NCBI GenBank assembly: GCA_017466405.1
Contig: JAFTUF010000046.1
Location: 1-47,915, forward strand
DNA from: Bacteroidales bacterium
GTDB taxonomy: Bacteria > Bacteroidota > Bacteroidia > Bacteroidales > F082
Length of the DNA stretch: 47,915 nucleotides
Direction of reading: 5' to 3'
The first letter of the stretch is position 1. Every line of letters begins with the position of its first letter. A program made the position numbers and the translations under genes. The notes under the pieces are model-generated. The model was not told where the DNA came from and searched no databases. It saw only the letters and a list, made by a program, of their open reading frames with translations. Below are positions 41,103 through 47,915 of the stretch, piece by piece.

Positions 41103-42767
41103 TTAGTTTCTTTGATAGAGATAACGTTTGATGCTCTTCTTCGGAGTTCTTTCAAAAGCTTCCGACATCACTTCTATCTTCTTGAGTTTCGCATAGTTTG
41201 GCAACTCTTTATTCACTTCAGGCAAAGTATCTTCCATATATTTAATGAAAGTCCTTTGGTCCATACCTTCTTTTGCTGCCAAATCGAAGTCAGGATAAAT
41301 CAAAGCTGTAAGTCCGCCATTGTCTTCAATCACTAAGGATTCAAGTACGTAAGGACGAGTATCCAAGACAGCCTCCACTTCTTCTGGGTAAATGTTTTGT
41401 CCTGAAGGACCGAGAATCATACACTTAGAACGACCCCTGAGGAAGAGAAATCCATCGGCATCGATAACACCCATATCGCCGGTATGAAGCCAGCCTTCGC
41501 TGTCCAAGACTTCCTTAGTCGCTTCTTCATTCTTATAATAACCGAGGAACACATTAGCGCCTCTGACGAGAAGCTCACCAGGAATATTCTGAGGATCCGG
41601 AGAGTCGATCTTCATTTCCATATTAGGAACGATACGTCCGCAGGAATATAACTTTGCTTCTTTATAATCTGCATAAGTAATGATAGGAGCGCATTCAGTC
41701 ATGCCGTAGCCGACAGTAAATGGAAATTCCATCTTCTTGAAAAATGCTTCCACCTCTTTGTTAAAGGCAGCTCCACCGATAATAACCTCGTAGAATTCAC
41801 CGCCAAAAGCGTTGACAAGCTCAGTCTTTATCTTATTCATAATCACTTGTTCGAGGCCTGGCAACTTCATTGCAAATCTGATACCTGCTTTTTCAAGTAC
41901 AGGTTTCACCTTGCTCTTGTAAATCTTCTCTATGATGAGAGGCACTGCGATAACCAAAGTCGGTTTGACTTCTGAGAGCGCCTGCATGATAATCTTAGGA
42001 CTTGGAAGTCGTGAGAGGAAATAAACATGACATCCTCTTGTTAATTCGTACAACACCTCGAACATAAGTCCGTACATGTGAGCACTTGGCAACATGGACA
42101 CAACGCGAGATGTATTGTTCATCTGAGGAAGCACCTTGGCTGCAAACTCCATATTGGAACAGACTGCTCGATAAGGAATCATGACGCCTTTTGAGAAACC
42201 TGATGTTCCGGAAGTATAGTTTATGATGGCGAGTTCATCGGCACTGTCTTCATAATAACTTATTGAGTTAGCGTCAAACTCCATTGGATAATGTTTTCCA
42301 AAGAGTTCATTCAAATGTTCACGGCTATCAGCGATTTTTTCATTAGCAGCATAAAGCAGCTTGAAAGTATTGACTTGAATGATAGCTTGAAGATCAGACA
42401 TGTCAATTTCAGAAAGACCTTCCCAAATAACCTCATCGACGAAGAGAATCTTTGCTTCTGAATGATTTACGAGATGATTTATGTTACTTGGCTTAAATTC
42501 ATGCATCAGTGGAACAGGCACTGCACCATAAGTCATGGCAGCAAGGAAAGAAACGACCCAGTTGGCTTGGTTTCTAGAACATAGTGCTACTTTATCGCCT
42601 TTTTTAAGACCACATTCCTCAAACATGATGTGAAGTTTTGCTATTCTTCTCGCCAAATCTCTGTAGTGCAACGTCACACCTTGATAGTTCGAGATGGCTG
42701 GTCTGTCCCAATTTTCTTTGAATGATTTTTCGAAGATCTTGTTTACTGATGAAAAGTTCATATTCAA
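41103..42767 (-). CDS. AMP-dependent long-chain acyl-CoA ligase
   Basis: A 554-residue ANL-family ligase: IINYTSGTSGFSKGVMIP (P-loop), YGMTECAPIITYAD, and GWLHTGDMGVIDADGFLFLRGRSKCMI. The catalytic Lys region near the C-terminus (ERTPKKSIKRYLY) is present. It should activate a fatty acid to acyl-AMP and acyl-CoA. It resembles the ligase part of the fusion at 1743 but carries no carrier or acyltransferase domain. A -7 box TATTTTTG lies at 42804-42811. Confidence 0.9.
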   Translation of the reverse strand: MNMNFSSVNKIFEKSFKENWDRPAISNYQGVTLHYRDLARRIAKLHIMFEECGLKKGDKVALCSRNQANWVVSFLAAMTYGAVPVPLMHEFKPSNINHLVNHSEAKILFVDEVIWEGLSEIDMSDLQAIIQVNTFKLLYAANEKIADSREHLNELFGKHYPMEFDANSISYYEDSADELAIINYTSGTSGFSKGVMIPYRAVCSNMEFAAKVLPQMNNTSRVVSMLPSAHMYGLMFEVLYELTRGCHVYFLSRLPSPKIIMQALSEVKPTLVIAVPLIIEKIYKSKVKPVLEKAGIRFAMKLPGLEQVIMNKIKTELVNAFGGEFYEVIIGGAAFNKEVEAFFKKMEFPFTVGYGMTECAPIITYADYKEAKLYSCGRIVPNMEMKIDSPDPQNIPGELLVRGANVFLGYYKNEEATKEVLDSEGWLHTGDMGVIDADGFLFLRGRSKCMILGPSGQNIYPEEVEAVLDTRPYVLESLVIEDNGGLTALIYPDFDLAAKEGMDQRTFIKYMEDTLPEVNKELPNYAKLKKIEVMSEAFERTPKKSIKRYLYQRN

Positions 42768-42803
42768 AGTTATTAGTTATTAAAAAAAATTAGTTCATCG
42801 CTA

Positions 42804-42811
42804 CAAAAATA
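42804..42811 (-). promoter_or_regulatory. -7 promoter box of the acyl-CoA ligase
   Basis: TATTTTTG on the minus strand, 36 bp before the ATG at 42767. Confidence 0.45.
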
Positions 42812-42834
42812 CAAAAAAAATCGTTTTTTTTCTT

Positions 42835-42842
42835 TATGTTTG
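42835..42842 (+). promoter_or_regulatory. -7 promoter box of the agmatinase-family gene
   Basis: TATGTTTG contains the ATG at 42836 that opens the longest frame; that ATG cannot be the start if this box is used. Confidence 0.55.
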
Positions 42843-42859
42843 CAAAAAAGATTATCGTT

Positions 42860-43882
42860 ATGGAAGAAAAACAATTTGACCCTAATGCAGCAGCAGCCTT
42901 AGGCTCTGGAATATACGGACTGCCATGCAGCGCAGAAGATGCTGAAATTATTATCATCCCTGTCGAATGGGAACTCACAACAAGTTATAACAGAGGCACT
43001 GTCGATGGACCTCAAGCTGTCTTTGACGGCTCAATGCAGGTGGATTTATGTCACCACGACTATCCTGACTTATGGCAGAGAGGTATTTGGATGGATGAAT
43101 TTCCTCAAGAACTGAGAGACCTTCATGCATATTTAGCACCTATCAGTGAAGAAATCATCGACGGCATTGAAAGTGGCGATGTCGATGAAAATCCAGAAAA
43201 CTATGAAGATAAATACGCTGTCATGGAAGAAGGTTTCAACAAGATGTTTGCTTGGCTGAAAGACAGAATAGCATATTGGAAGTCGTTAGGAAAGAAGGTC
43301 GGTTTGCTTGGCGGCGACCACAGCATACCTCTTCCCTATCACACATATCTCAATGAGAAAGAAGAAGAATACGGAATCATCCATGTCGATGCCCACAGCG
43401 ACCTCAGAATAGAATTTGAAGGTTTCAAATATTCGCACGCTTCTATATTTTATAATGTGATGAAATATGACAATATAGATAAACTCGTTCAGGTCGGCAT
43501 CAGAGATTATTGTCATCAAGAGAAAGACATCATCAAGAACTCCGACGGAAGAATGGTGGTATTCTACGATCGTGACAACCGCAGAAAGATGTACGAAGGA
43601 AGCACCTGGAAACAGATCTGTGACGACATCATCAGCGAGCTTCCTGCTAAGGTTTATATCTCCATCGACATCGACGGCCTTGATCCTAAATCATGTCCTA
43701 ACACAGGCACTCCAGTTCCTGGAGGCATGGAATATGAAGAACTTATGTATCTGTTGAACAGAGTCAAGGAAAGCGGCAATGAGATAATTGGCTTCGACTT
43801 ATGCGAAGTCTCTCCAGGCGAAGACGAATGGGACGGCAACGTTGGAGCAAGAGTACTTTATCATTTGTGCGGAATTATTTAA
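42860..43882 (+). CDS. Agmatinase/arginase (ureohydrolase) family protein
   Basis: A 340-residue ureohydrolase starting MEEKQFDPNAAAA. The manganese motifs are intact: GLLGGDHSIPLP, IIHVDAHSDLRIEFEG and VYISIDIDGLDPKSCPNTGTPVPGG. The family cleaves agmatine, arginine or formiminoglutamate-type substrates; the specificity loop does not settle which, although agmatinase is the usual call in Bacteroidales. The 8 residues before the chosen start are coded by the -7 box and leader. Inverted repeat copy 6 follows its stop. Confidence 0.88.
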   Translation: MEEKQFDPNAAAALGSGIYGLPCSAEDAEIIIIPVEWELTTSYNRGTVDGPQAVFDGSMQVDLCHHDYPDLWQRGIWMDEFPQELRDLHAYLAPISEEIIDGIESGDVDENPENYEDKYAVMEEGFNKMFAWLKDRIAYWKSLGKKVGLLGGDHSIPLPYHTYLNEKEEEYGIIHVDAHSDLRIEFEGFKYSHASIFYNVMKYDNIDKLVQVGIRDYCHQEKDIIKNSDGRMVVFYDRDNRRKMYEGSTWKQICDDIISELPAKVYISIDIDGLDPKSCPNTGTPVPGGMEYEELMYLLNRVKESGNEIIGFDLCEVSPGEDEWDGNVGARVLYHLCGII

Positions 43883-43895
43883 ATTAGAAATAAAT

Positions 43896-43947
43896 GTAGA
43901 GACGTATCAATGTTTCATGCCCATTAACACACATTGCTGCGTCTCTC
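43896..43947. repeat. Dispersed inverted repeat, copy 6 (GAGACG family)
   Basis: Left arm GTAGAGACGTATCAATGT, right arm ACATTGCTGCGTCTCT, with the CAATGT core of copy 3. It lies between the ureohydrolase and DUF47 genes; the frame open from 43934 is a translation of its right arm. Confidence 0.78.
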
Positions 43948-43966
43948 ACATCAAATAAAAAGAGAA

Positions 43967-44617
43967 ATGAGTTTTAATAGGTTTTTACAATTTTTTGTAA
44001 CTAAGGAGACTAAGTTCTTCCCTATTTACATCAAGCAGACGGAATTGCTTGTTCATGCGACAAAGACTTTATTGGAGATGATTAAAGTTGATAATTATGA
44101 AGAACGTAAGTTACTGGGACGTCAGATTAAAAAAGACGAGACCGATGGCGACGAGCTCTTCAGAAATCTTTACAAGATGCTCAACATCACTTTCATCACA
44201 CCTTTCGACAGAGAAGATGTCAACGAACTCGCCGCTAACTTAGACGACTGCTTAGACATCATCGACGACTGCTCGAAGAACATACTGATGTATCAGCCAA
44301 AACGTATCGACAGCCAACTTATAGAGACTGCTAATTATCTTCACGAGTGCGCAATGCTTCTCCACGAGATAATAAAGAAATTGGAGTTCATCTCCTTAAA
44401 TCATAACGAGATCATCGACAACTGCGACAAGATAAAACATATCGAGCATGTTATTGACGGAATCTATTCCGATTACATCAGCAACCTCTTCAACAGCGAA
44501 ACCGATTATATCGAGTTGGTCAAGAATAAGAATATCGTAGAGACTTTTGAAAGCGCGAGCGACATATTGAAAAATGTCTCCGACACAATAAGAACAATCG
44601 TCATAAAGAAATCGTGA
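43967..44617 (+). CDS. DUF47/PhoU-like accessory protein of the PiT transporter
   Basis: A 216-residue all-helical protein of the DUF47 family, with the PhoU-like metal-binding signatures DETDGDELFRNLYKML and DREDVNELAANLDDCLDIIDD. Such proteins accompany and probably control Pit-type phosphate transporters. The start is the ATG at 43967, preceded by AAAGAGAA; the upstream open codons belong to an inverted repeat. The transporter gene starts 1 bp after its stop. Confidence 0.9.
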   Translation: MSFNRFLQFFVTKETKFFPIYIKQTELLVHATKTLLEMIKVDNYEERKLLGRQIKKDETDGDELFRNLYKMLNITFITPFDREDVNELAANLDDCLDIIDDCSKNILMYQPKRIDSQLIETANYLHECAMLLHEIIKKLEFISLNHNEIIDNCDKIKHIEHVIDGIYSDYISNLFNSETDYIELVKNKNIVETFESASDILKNVSDTIRTIVIKKS

Positions 44618-44618
44618 T

Positions 44619-45653
44619 ATGTTAGTCTTTATCATAGGAGCGTCTATCATCTTAGGTCTGCTCATCACATTTTTAAACGGCATGAACGACGCTGCTGATG
44701 CGGTGTCGTGTCTCATCACCACCAAAGTTCTGACACCATTAAAGGCTGTGGCATGGGCTGCGTTCTGGGGATTCATGGCGTATTTCATCTTCAACTCCGG
44801 CGTCGCCGAGACTATGAGTCGGGGCATCGTAGAGAGCAGCTACATGGACCCTTACGTCGTGTTCTGCGCTTTGGTAGGTGCGACATTCTGGGTATGGATA
44901 TGCACATATCTCGGACTGCCGATATCATCTTCGCAGGCTTTGGTCGGCGGCATCATAGGACCTGTCTGGTTCGCCTACGGATCTTCGGCATTGGTAAGCA
45001 AAGGCATCATCCTAATCATAGCGTTCACATTCCTTACACCAATCATCGGGATGATAGTAGGATTCTTCCTCATGTGCCTCATCATGCGTCTTTTCAAAAA
45101 CGCCAACAAGAAGAAAGCCGACAATGTTTTCAAGAAGTTACAGTTAGTATCGTCGGCAGCTTTCAGTCTCGGTCATGGTGCCAACGACGCTCAGAAAACC
45201 ATCGGTATCATATCCATCATGCTCTTCACCTCATTGCAATCACCTGAGTTAACGGAAGGTTTTAAAAACATGTTGGCAATGTTCTTCGATGCTGAAAAAG
45301 GATACCACGTTCCACAAATCGTCGCTATTGTATGTTATCTCGTGATGGCGTTAGGTACTTTGATTGGCGGCAAAAACGTCATCAAAACAACAGGAAGCGG
45401 CATCGTAAAGATAACTCCTGAGAAAGGATTCTGCGCCGAGACAGCAGGTGCTGCCACGCTCATCACTTGTTCTGTATTCGGTATCCCAGTGAGTACCTCT
45501 CACAGCATAGTAGGTTCCATTATCGGAGCCGGCTTGACAAACGGCGTCAAGTCAATCAGCTGGGGCACAGCAAAAAGCATCATCTGGGCATGGATACTCA
45601 CAATACCAGCGCCACTGCTCATCTCCGGAATTCTTTATTCCTTAGTGAAATAA
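44619..45653 (+). CDS. Inorganic phosphate transporter, PiT family
   Basis: A 344-residue membrane protein with about ten transmembrane segments. Both copies of the PiT signature are present: FLNGMNDAADAV near the N-terminus and LGHGANDAQKTIG in the middle, and the repeat motifs LGLPISSSQALVGGIIG and FGIPVSTSHSIVGSIIGAG frame the pore. It imports phosphate with a cation. It is coupled to the DUF47 gene with a 1-bp gap. Confidence 0.94.
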   Translation: MLVFIIGASIILGLLITFLNGMNDAADAVSCLITTKVLTPLKAVAWAAFWGFMAYFIFNSGVAETMSRGIVESSYMDPYVVFCALVGATFWVWICTYLGLPISSSQALVGGIIGPVWFAYGSSALVSKGIILIIAFTFLTPIIGMIVGFFLMCLIMRLFKNANKKKADNVFKKLQLVSSAAFSLGHGANDAQKTIGIISIMLFTSLQSPELTEGFKNMLAMFFDAEKGYHVPQIVAIVCYLVMALGTLIGGKNVIKTTGSGIVKITPEKGFCAETAGAATLITCSVFGIPVSTSHSIVGSIIGAGLTNGVKSISWGTAKSIIWAWILTIPAPLLISGILYSLVK

Positions 45654-45668
45654 GAACTAAAACTCACA

Positions 45669-45700
45669 GACTGTTGACCGTTGTCTGTTGTCTGTTGACT
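45669..45700. repeat. CTGTTG-type 7-mer repeat after the PiT gene
   Basis: Units CTGTTGA, CCGTTGT, CTGTTGT and CTGTTGA, just before the hairpin at 45713. Confidence 0.75.
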
Positions 45701-45704
45701 TTTA

Positions 45705-45834
45705 AATAAAAAAGGCTGCTCTCGCATGATTGCAGCCTATTTTGCTAAATACTAATTCATTAAACATTAAACCACTTAAGGTCTTTATGGCATGATAACG
45801 AAGCAAAGGGAGGACTTCATTATCTCTTTTAGAC
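45705..45834 (-). ncRNA. Candidate small RNA, about 130 nt
   Basis: On the minus strand a -7 box TATCTTTG (45839-45846) is followed by a hairpin with 10-bp arms GATAATGAAG/CTTCGTTATC (45824-45815 and 45803-45794) and a pyrimidine-rich loop TCCTCCCTTTG. About 60 nt later the stem AGGCTGC/GCAGCCT (45738-45713) with a run of six T residues forms an intrinsic terminator. No open frame longer than about 11 codons is present. The loop is complementary to GGAGG-type sequences. No Rfam family is assigned from memory. Confidence 0.5.
45713..45738. terminator. Hairpin terminator after the PiT gene and of the candidate small RNA
   Basis: AGGCTGC and GCAGCCT around a 12-nt loop; the T tract is stronger on the minus strand (TTTTTTATTT) than on the plus strand. 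Confidence 0.7.
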
Positions 45835-45939
45835 AATGCAAAGATAACACTGATTTAAAAGACAGCACATCACCACAATTTGGTATTTTGAAAAATAATT
45901 AATAACATGATATTGGGAATATGATTCCTAGCATCTCAG

Positions 45940-46050
45940 CAACTTGGCATCTCAGTAGCTTAGCAACTCAGTAACTTAGCATCTCAGTAACTTAGCATCT
46001 CAGTAGCTTAGCAACTCAGCAACTTAGCATCTCAGCAACTTAGCAACTTA
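45940..46050. repeat. Tandem 8-mer repeat (CTCAGTAA/CTTAGCAT)
   Basis: About thirteen 8-bp units such as CTCAGCAA, CTTAGCAT and CTCAGTAG, the reverse complement type of the array at 5193. It lies before the desulfoferrodoxin promoter. Confidence 0.85.
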
Positions 46051-46092
46051 AAAGCTCATCGACAAAATCGATATTGCTATTGAAACTATCTG

Positions 46093-46124
46093 TTTGACGA
46101 GTGTTATTTTTCATTATATTTTTG
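46093..46124 (+). promoter_or_regulatory. Promoter of the desulfoferrodoxin gene
   Basis: TTTG at 46093-46096 and TATTTTTG at 46117-46124, 20 bp apart. Confidence 0.6.
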
Positions 46125-46209
46125 CAAGCGTAAAAGACAAAAAGACTATGAGTCAACAAGTCTTAAAGATAAAAAACAAAAAAAACATTAACATTAAAAA
46201 TAGACAATT

Positions 46210-46584
46210 ATGGCAACAAAATTTTATAAATGCAATCACTGCGGAAATGTAATAGAAAAGATAGTAGATTCAAAGGTACCAGTATTTTGCTGCGGCGAAA
46301 AGATGGAAGAGTTAGTTCCTAACACTGTAGAAGCAAGCGGCGAAAAACACATCCCTGTCGTGACAAAACTTCAAGATAACATCTTAAAGATTGAAGTCGG
46401 CAGCGTACATCACCCTATGCTTCCAGAACATCATATCGCTTTCATTTATGTAGAGACAGAAAACGGAGGAATCCGCATCGACCTAAAAGACCAGCCAGTA
46501 GCAGTCGTTCATCTCGGCGAAGAAAAAGCAGTTGCTGTTTACGAATACTGCAATCTCCACGGTTTGTGGAAAGTGGAACTATGA
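46210..46584 (+). CDS. dfx: Desulfoferrodoxin (two-iron superoxide reductase)
   Basis: A 124-residue protein with an N-terminal desulforedoxin site (Cys8, Cys11, Cys27, Cys28) and the superoxide reductase domain: EKH (Glu45, Lys46, His47), HHPMLPEHHI and the C-terminal CNLHGLW supply the His4-Cys iron site. It reduces superoxide to peroxide without making oxygen, a defence of anaerobes. The gene stands alone with its own promoter, about 85 bp of leader and a terminator after it. Confidence 0.95.
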   Translation: MATKFYKCNHCGNVIEKIVDSKVPVFCCGEKMEELVPNTVEASGEKHIPVVTKLQDNILKIEVGSVHHPMLPEHHIAFIYVETENGGIRIDLKDQPVAVVHLGEEKAVAVYEYCNLHGLWKVEL

Positions 46585-46589
46585 TTTAG

Positions 46590-46640
46590 AATCTGAAAAT
46601 CTGAGAATCTGAGAATCTGAGAATTTTAGAATTATAAGAA
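46590..46640. repeat. 8-mer repeat AATCTGAG after dfx
   Basis: Four to five units of AATCTGAG/AATCTGAA decaying into AATTTTAG, between the dfx stop and a terminator. Confidence 0.75.
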
Positions 46641-46662
46641 ACTAACTTAAAACAACAAATAA

Positions 46663-46695
46663 AAAAGCCGTTACTATTATTCAGTAGCGGCTTTT
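46663..46695. terminator. Bidirectional terminator between dfx and the last gene
   Basis: AAAAGCCGTTACT and AGTAGCGGCTTTT pair with one weak position around ATTATTC. Confidence 0.8.
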
Positions 46696-46721
46696 CATCA
46701 TATATCTAATCAAGACGAATC

Positions 46722-47855
46722 TCAGTCTCTTATTATCAATTGTTCGCTTTTATCTCCCACCTTAATAATATACAGACCTTTGGCAAGATCAGCGATATTA
46801 ATTTGTATATCATCAGCTGTAACTTCTTCAGTAATGAGCGTTCTTCCTGAAATATCGGAAATCGTAATCAAATCGCCAATATTGTTGCGTGTCTTTATCC
46901 TGACGATATCGTTTGCAGGATTCGGATAAATCTCAAGTCTTGATGAATATGCGATGTCATCTACAGAGACATGCTCAACGCAAAGAGGTTCCGACTCCAC
47001 ATCGTCATATACAGCAGTCACGCAATATCGGATGTCATTTACTGTTTCAAATTCAGTATCAAAATAACATGTGATATATGGCTCTTTTATTTCTTTTACA
47101 ATTTCATCGTTGGCATAAACTCTATAGCCTGTCAACTTGTTGTTCTTACTATTGTCTACATTGACAACTTTGCCATCCTGATTCTCCAGAATAGTCTTGA
47201 TGCATAAATTACGACTTACCGCCTCATCGAAACAATACCATTGTGATTCACCTATATGAATCCAGTTCTTGCCATAATTAGGTTCACCGTTGTCGACCGG
47301 AAATATAAAATGCCCGTTTGAATGTCCGTCTGACGAGAATCCTATATAATAATTTTTATCATTCTCAAAATAAAAATCATCGTCGAGGTCAATATAGTTC
47401 CACTCTCCGAAAATGAGATTCTCATTACCTATTTCCTGCTCATATACCAATGTCATCTCCTCATCAAATGCCTCCCATATTACAATAGAGTGAGTGTTTT
47501 CTGTTCCTAAAGGAATAAACGCTATCTGTTTAATTTTCCATCCTACATATTCAGCAATGTCATCTGAAGTGAAGTAATGCAACGCTTCTTGTTCTTCATA
47601 AACTCCGGCAGCGCAGGTGGTGTACAATATGTCATTAGACCAAGATAATAACTTCTCGTCATAATTTGTGTTTTGAGGAATATCCCATGTCAGCATCATA
47701 TACCCAAGATGATTTTGCATTGAGTTCAGATTTTGTACAGGATTATTCTCATCATCTATCTGTTCAACATTTACATTATCTTGTTGTTTTGTGATTTGAG
47801 CAAAAGCATTTGCTGAAAAGCAAACTGCAATAAAAAAAATAAAGAATCGTTTCAT
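46722..47855 (-). CDS. T9SS-exported protein with C-terminal sorting tail
   Basis: A 377-residue protein with a signal peptide (KRFFIFFIAVCFSANAFAQ) and a type A sorting tail (LEIYPNPANDIVRI, ITISDISGRTLI, AKGLYIIKVG). The middle has repeats of beta-rich segments like those in gingipain-adhesin-type or fibronectin III domains (LTGYRVYANDEIVKEIKEPY to VTAVYDDVESEP). It should be exported by the type IX system. A -7 box TAACTTTG is at 47881-47888. No enzyme motif is visible. Confidence 0.85.
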   Translation of the reverse strand: MKRFFIFFIAVCFSANAFAQITKQQDNVNVEQIDDENNPVQNLNSMQNHLGYMMLTWDIPQNTNYDEKLLSWSNDILYTTCAAGVYEEQEALHYFTSDDIAEYVGWKIKQIAFIPLGTENTHSIVIWEAFDEEMTLVYEQEIGNENLIFGEWNYIDLDDDFYFENDKNYYIGFSSDGHSNGHFIFPVDNGEPNYGKNWIHIGESQWYCFDEAVSRNLCIKTILENQDGKVVNVDNSKNNKLTGYRVYANDEIVKEIKEPYITCYFDTEFETVNDIRYCVTAVYDDVESEPLCVEHVSVDDIAYSSRLEIYPNPANDIVRIKTRNNIGDLITISDISGRTLITEEVTADDIQINIADLAKGLYIIKVGDKSEQLIIRD

Positions 47856-47880
47856 GGTTTAATTTTTTTATTTTAACGCC

Positions 47881-47888
47881 CAAAGTTA
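47881..47888 (-). promoter_or_regulatory. -7 promoter box of the last T9SS gene
   Basis: TAACTTTG on the minus strand, 25 bp before the ATG at 47855. Confidence 0.5.
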
Positions 47889-47915
47889 CGAAAATAATAA
47901 AAACATCATCAAATA

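Noticed and set aside
43934-43966. N-terminal extension of the DUF47 protein
   Set aside because: It is coded by the right arm of inverted repeat copy 6; the ATG at 43967 with a purine-rich leader is the better start.
44396-44827. Minus-strand 143-codon frame across the DUF47/PiT junction
   Set aside because: It is the complement of two clear genes with strong motifs.

Overview
The window looks like chromosomal DNA from an anaerobic, gut- or rumen-type member of the Bacteroidales. Evidence seen directly: AT-rich intergenic DNA, many promoters of the Bacteroidetes type (-7 box TAnnTTTG, usually TATCTTTG or TATATTTG, sometimes with TTTG/TTG about 20 bp upstream), proteins with Por/T9SS C-terminal sorting tails, an S-type sulfatase, a desulfoferrodoxin and a sulfide-type Thi4. 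No rRNA, tRNA or CRISPR array was recognised.

Layout. 1-4.3 kb: a possible transposase 5' end at the edge, then a minus-strand operon of an acyl-CoA ligase/ACP/acyltransferase fusion, a HAD phosphatase, a small unknown protein and a DEDDh exonuclease. 4.4-10.6 kb: an SDR oxidoreductase, a T9SS cargo protein, a sulfatase, CinA and a sirtuin. 10.7-19.6 kb: a glycogen block (debranching enzyme, GT4 glycosyltransferase, GH57 enzyme, and a 1408-residue glycogen synthase/phosphorylase fusion). 19.7-22.6 kb: an AAA ATPase, a tail-less paralogue of the T9SS cargo protein, a 95-bp tandem duplication and a GxxExxY gene. 22.8-29.5 kb: a tripartite RND efflux system (tolC, acrA, acrB) with a YafQ-type toxin-antitoxin pair between tolC and acrA. 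29.5-35.2 kb: an accessory zone marked by four copies of a roughly 105-bp repeat, holding a DUF234-type ATPase, a decayed toxin-antitoxin locus and two DUF4160/DUF2442 pairs. It also holds pdxS next to a ThiD-like/AraC fusion regulator. 35.2-40.3 kb: a thiamin operon (thiD, thiE, thiC, thi4, a second thiE) behind a TPP riboswitch. 40.3-47.9 kb: a TIGR02757 protein, an acyl-CoA ligase, an agmatinase-family enzyme, a DUF47/PiT phosphate transport pair, a candidate small RNA, desulfoferrodoxin and another T9SS cargo protein.

The most interesting items are: (a) the kinase-like/AraC fusion beside pdxS, which has lost the ThiD catalytic cysteine, with two perfect TTCCGATA repeats exactly 21 bp apart in the pdxS upstream region; (b) the four-copy hairpin element that abuts stop codons in the accessory zone; (c) a six-copy family of inverted repeats whose arms differ between copies but stay complementary; (d) 6- to 8-mer simple repeats and palindromes that run into coding sequence and are translated (thiE, thiD, sirtuin, tolC); and (e) a candidate minus-strand small RNA near 45.8 kb. 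Several longest-ORF starts fall inside -7 boxes, riboswitches or repeats; corrected starts are given where the sequence decides them.
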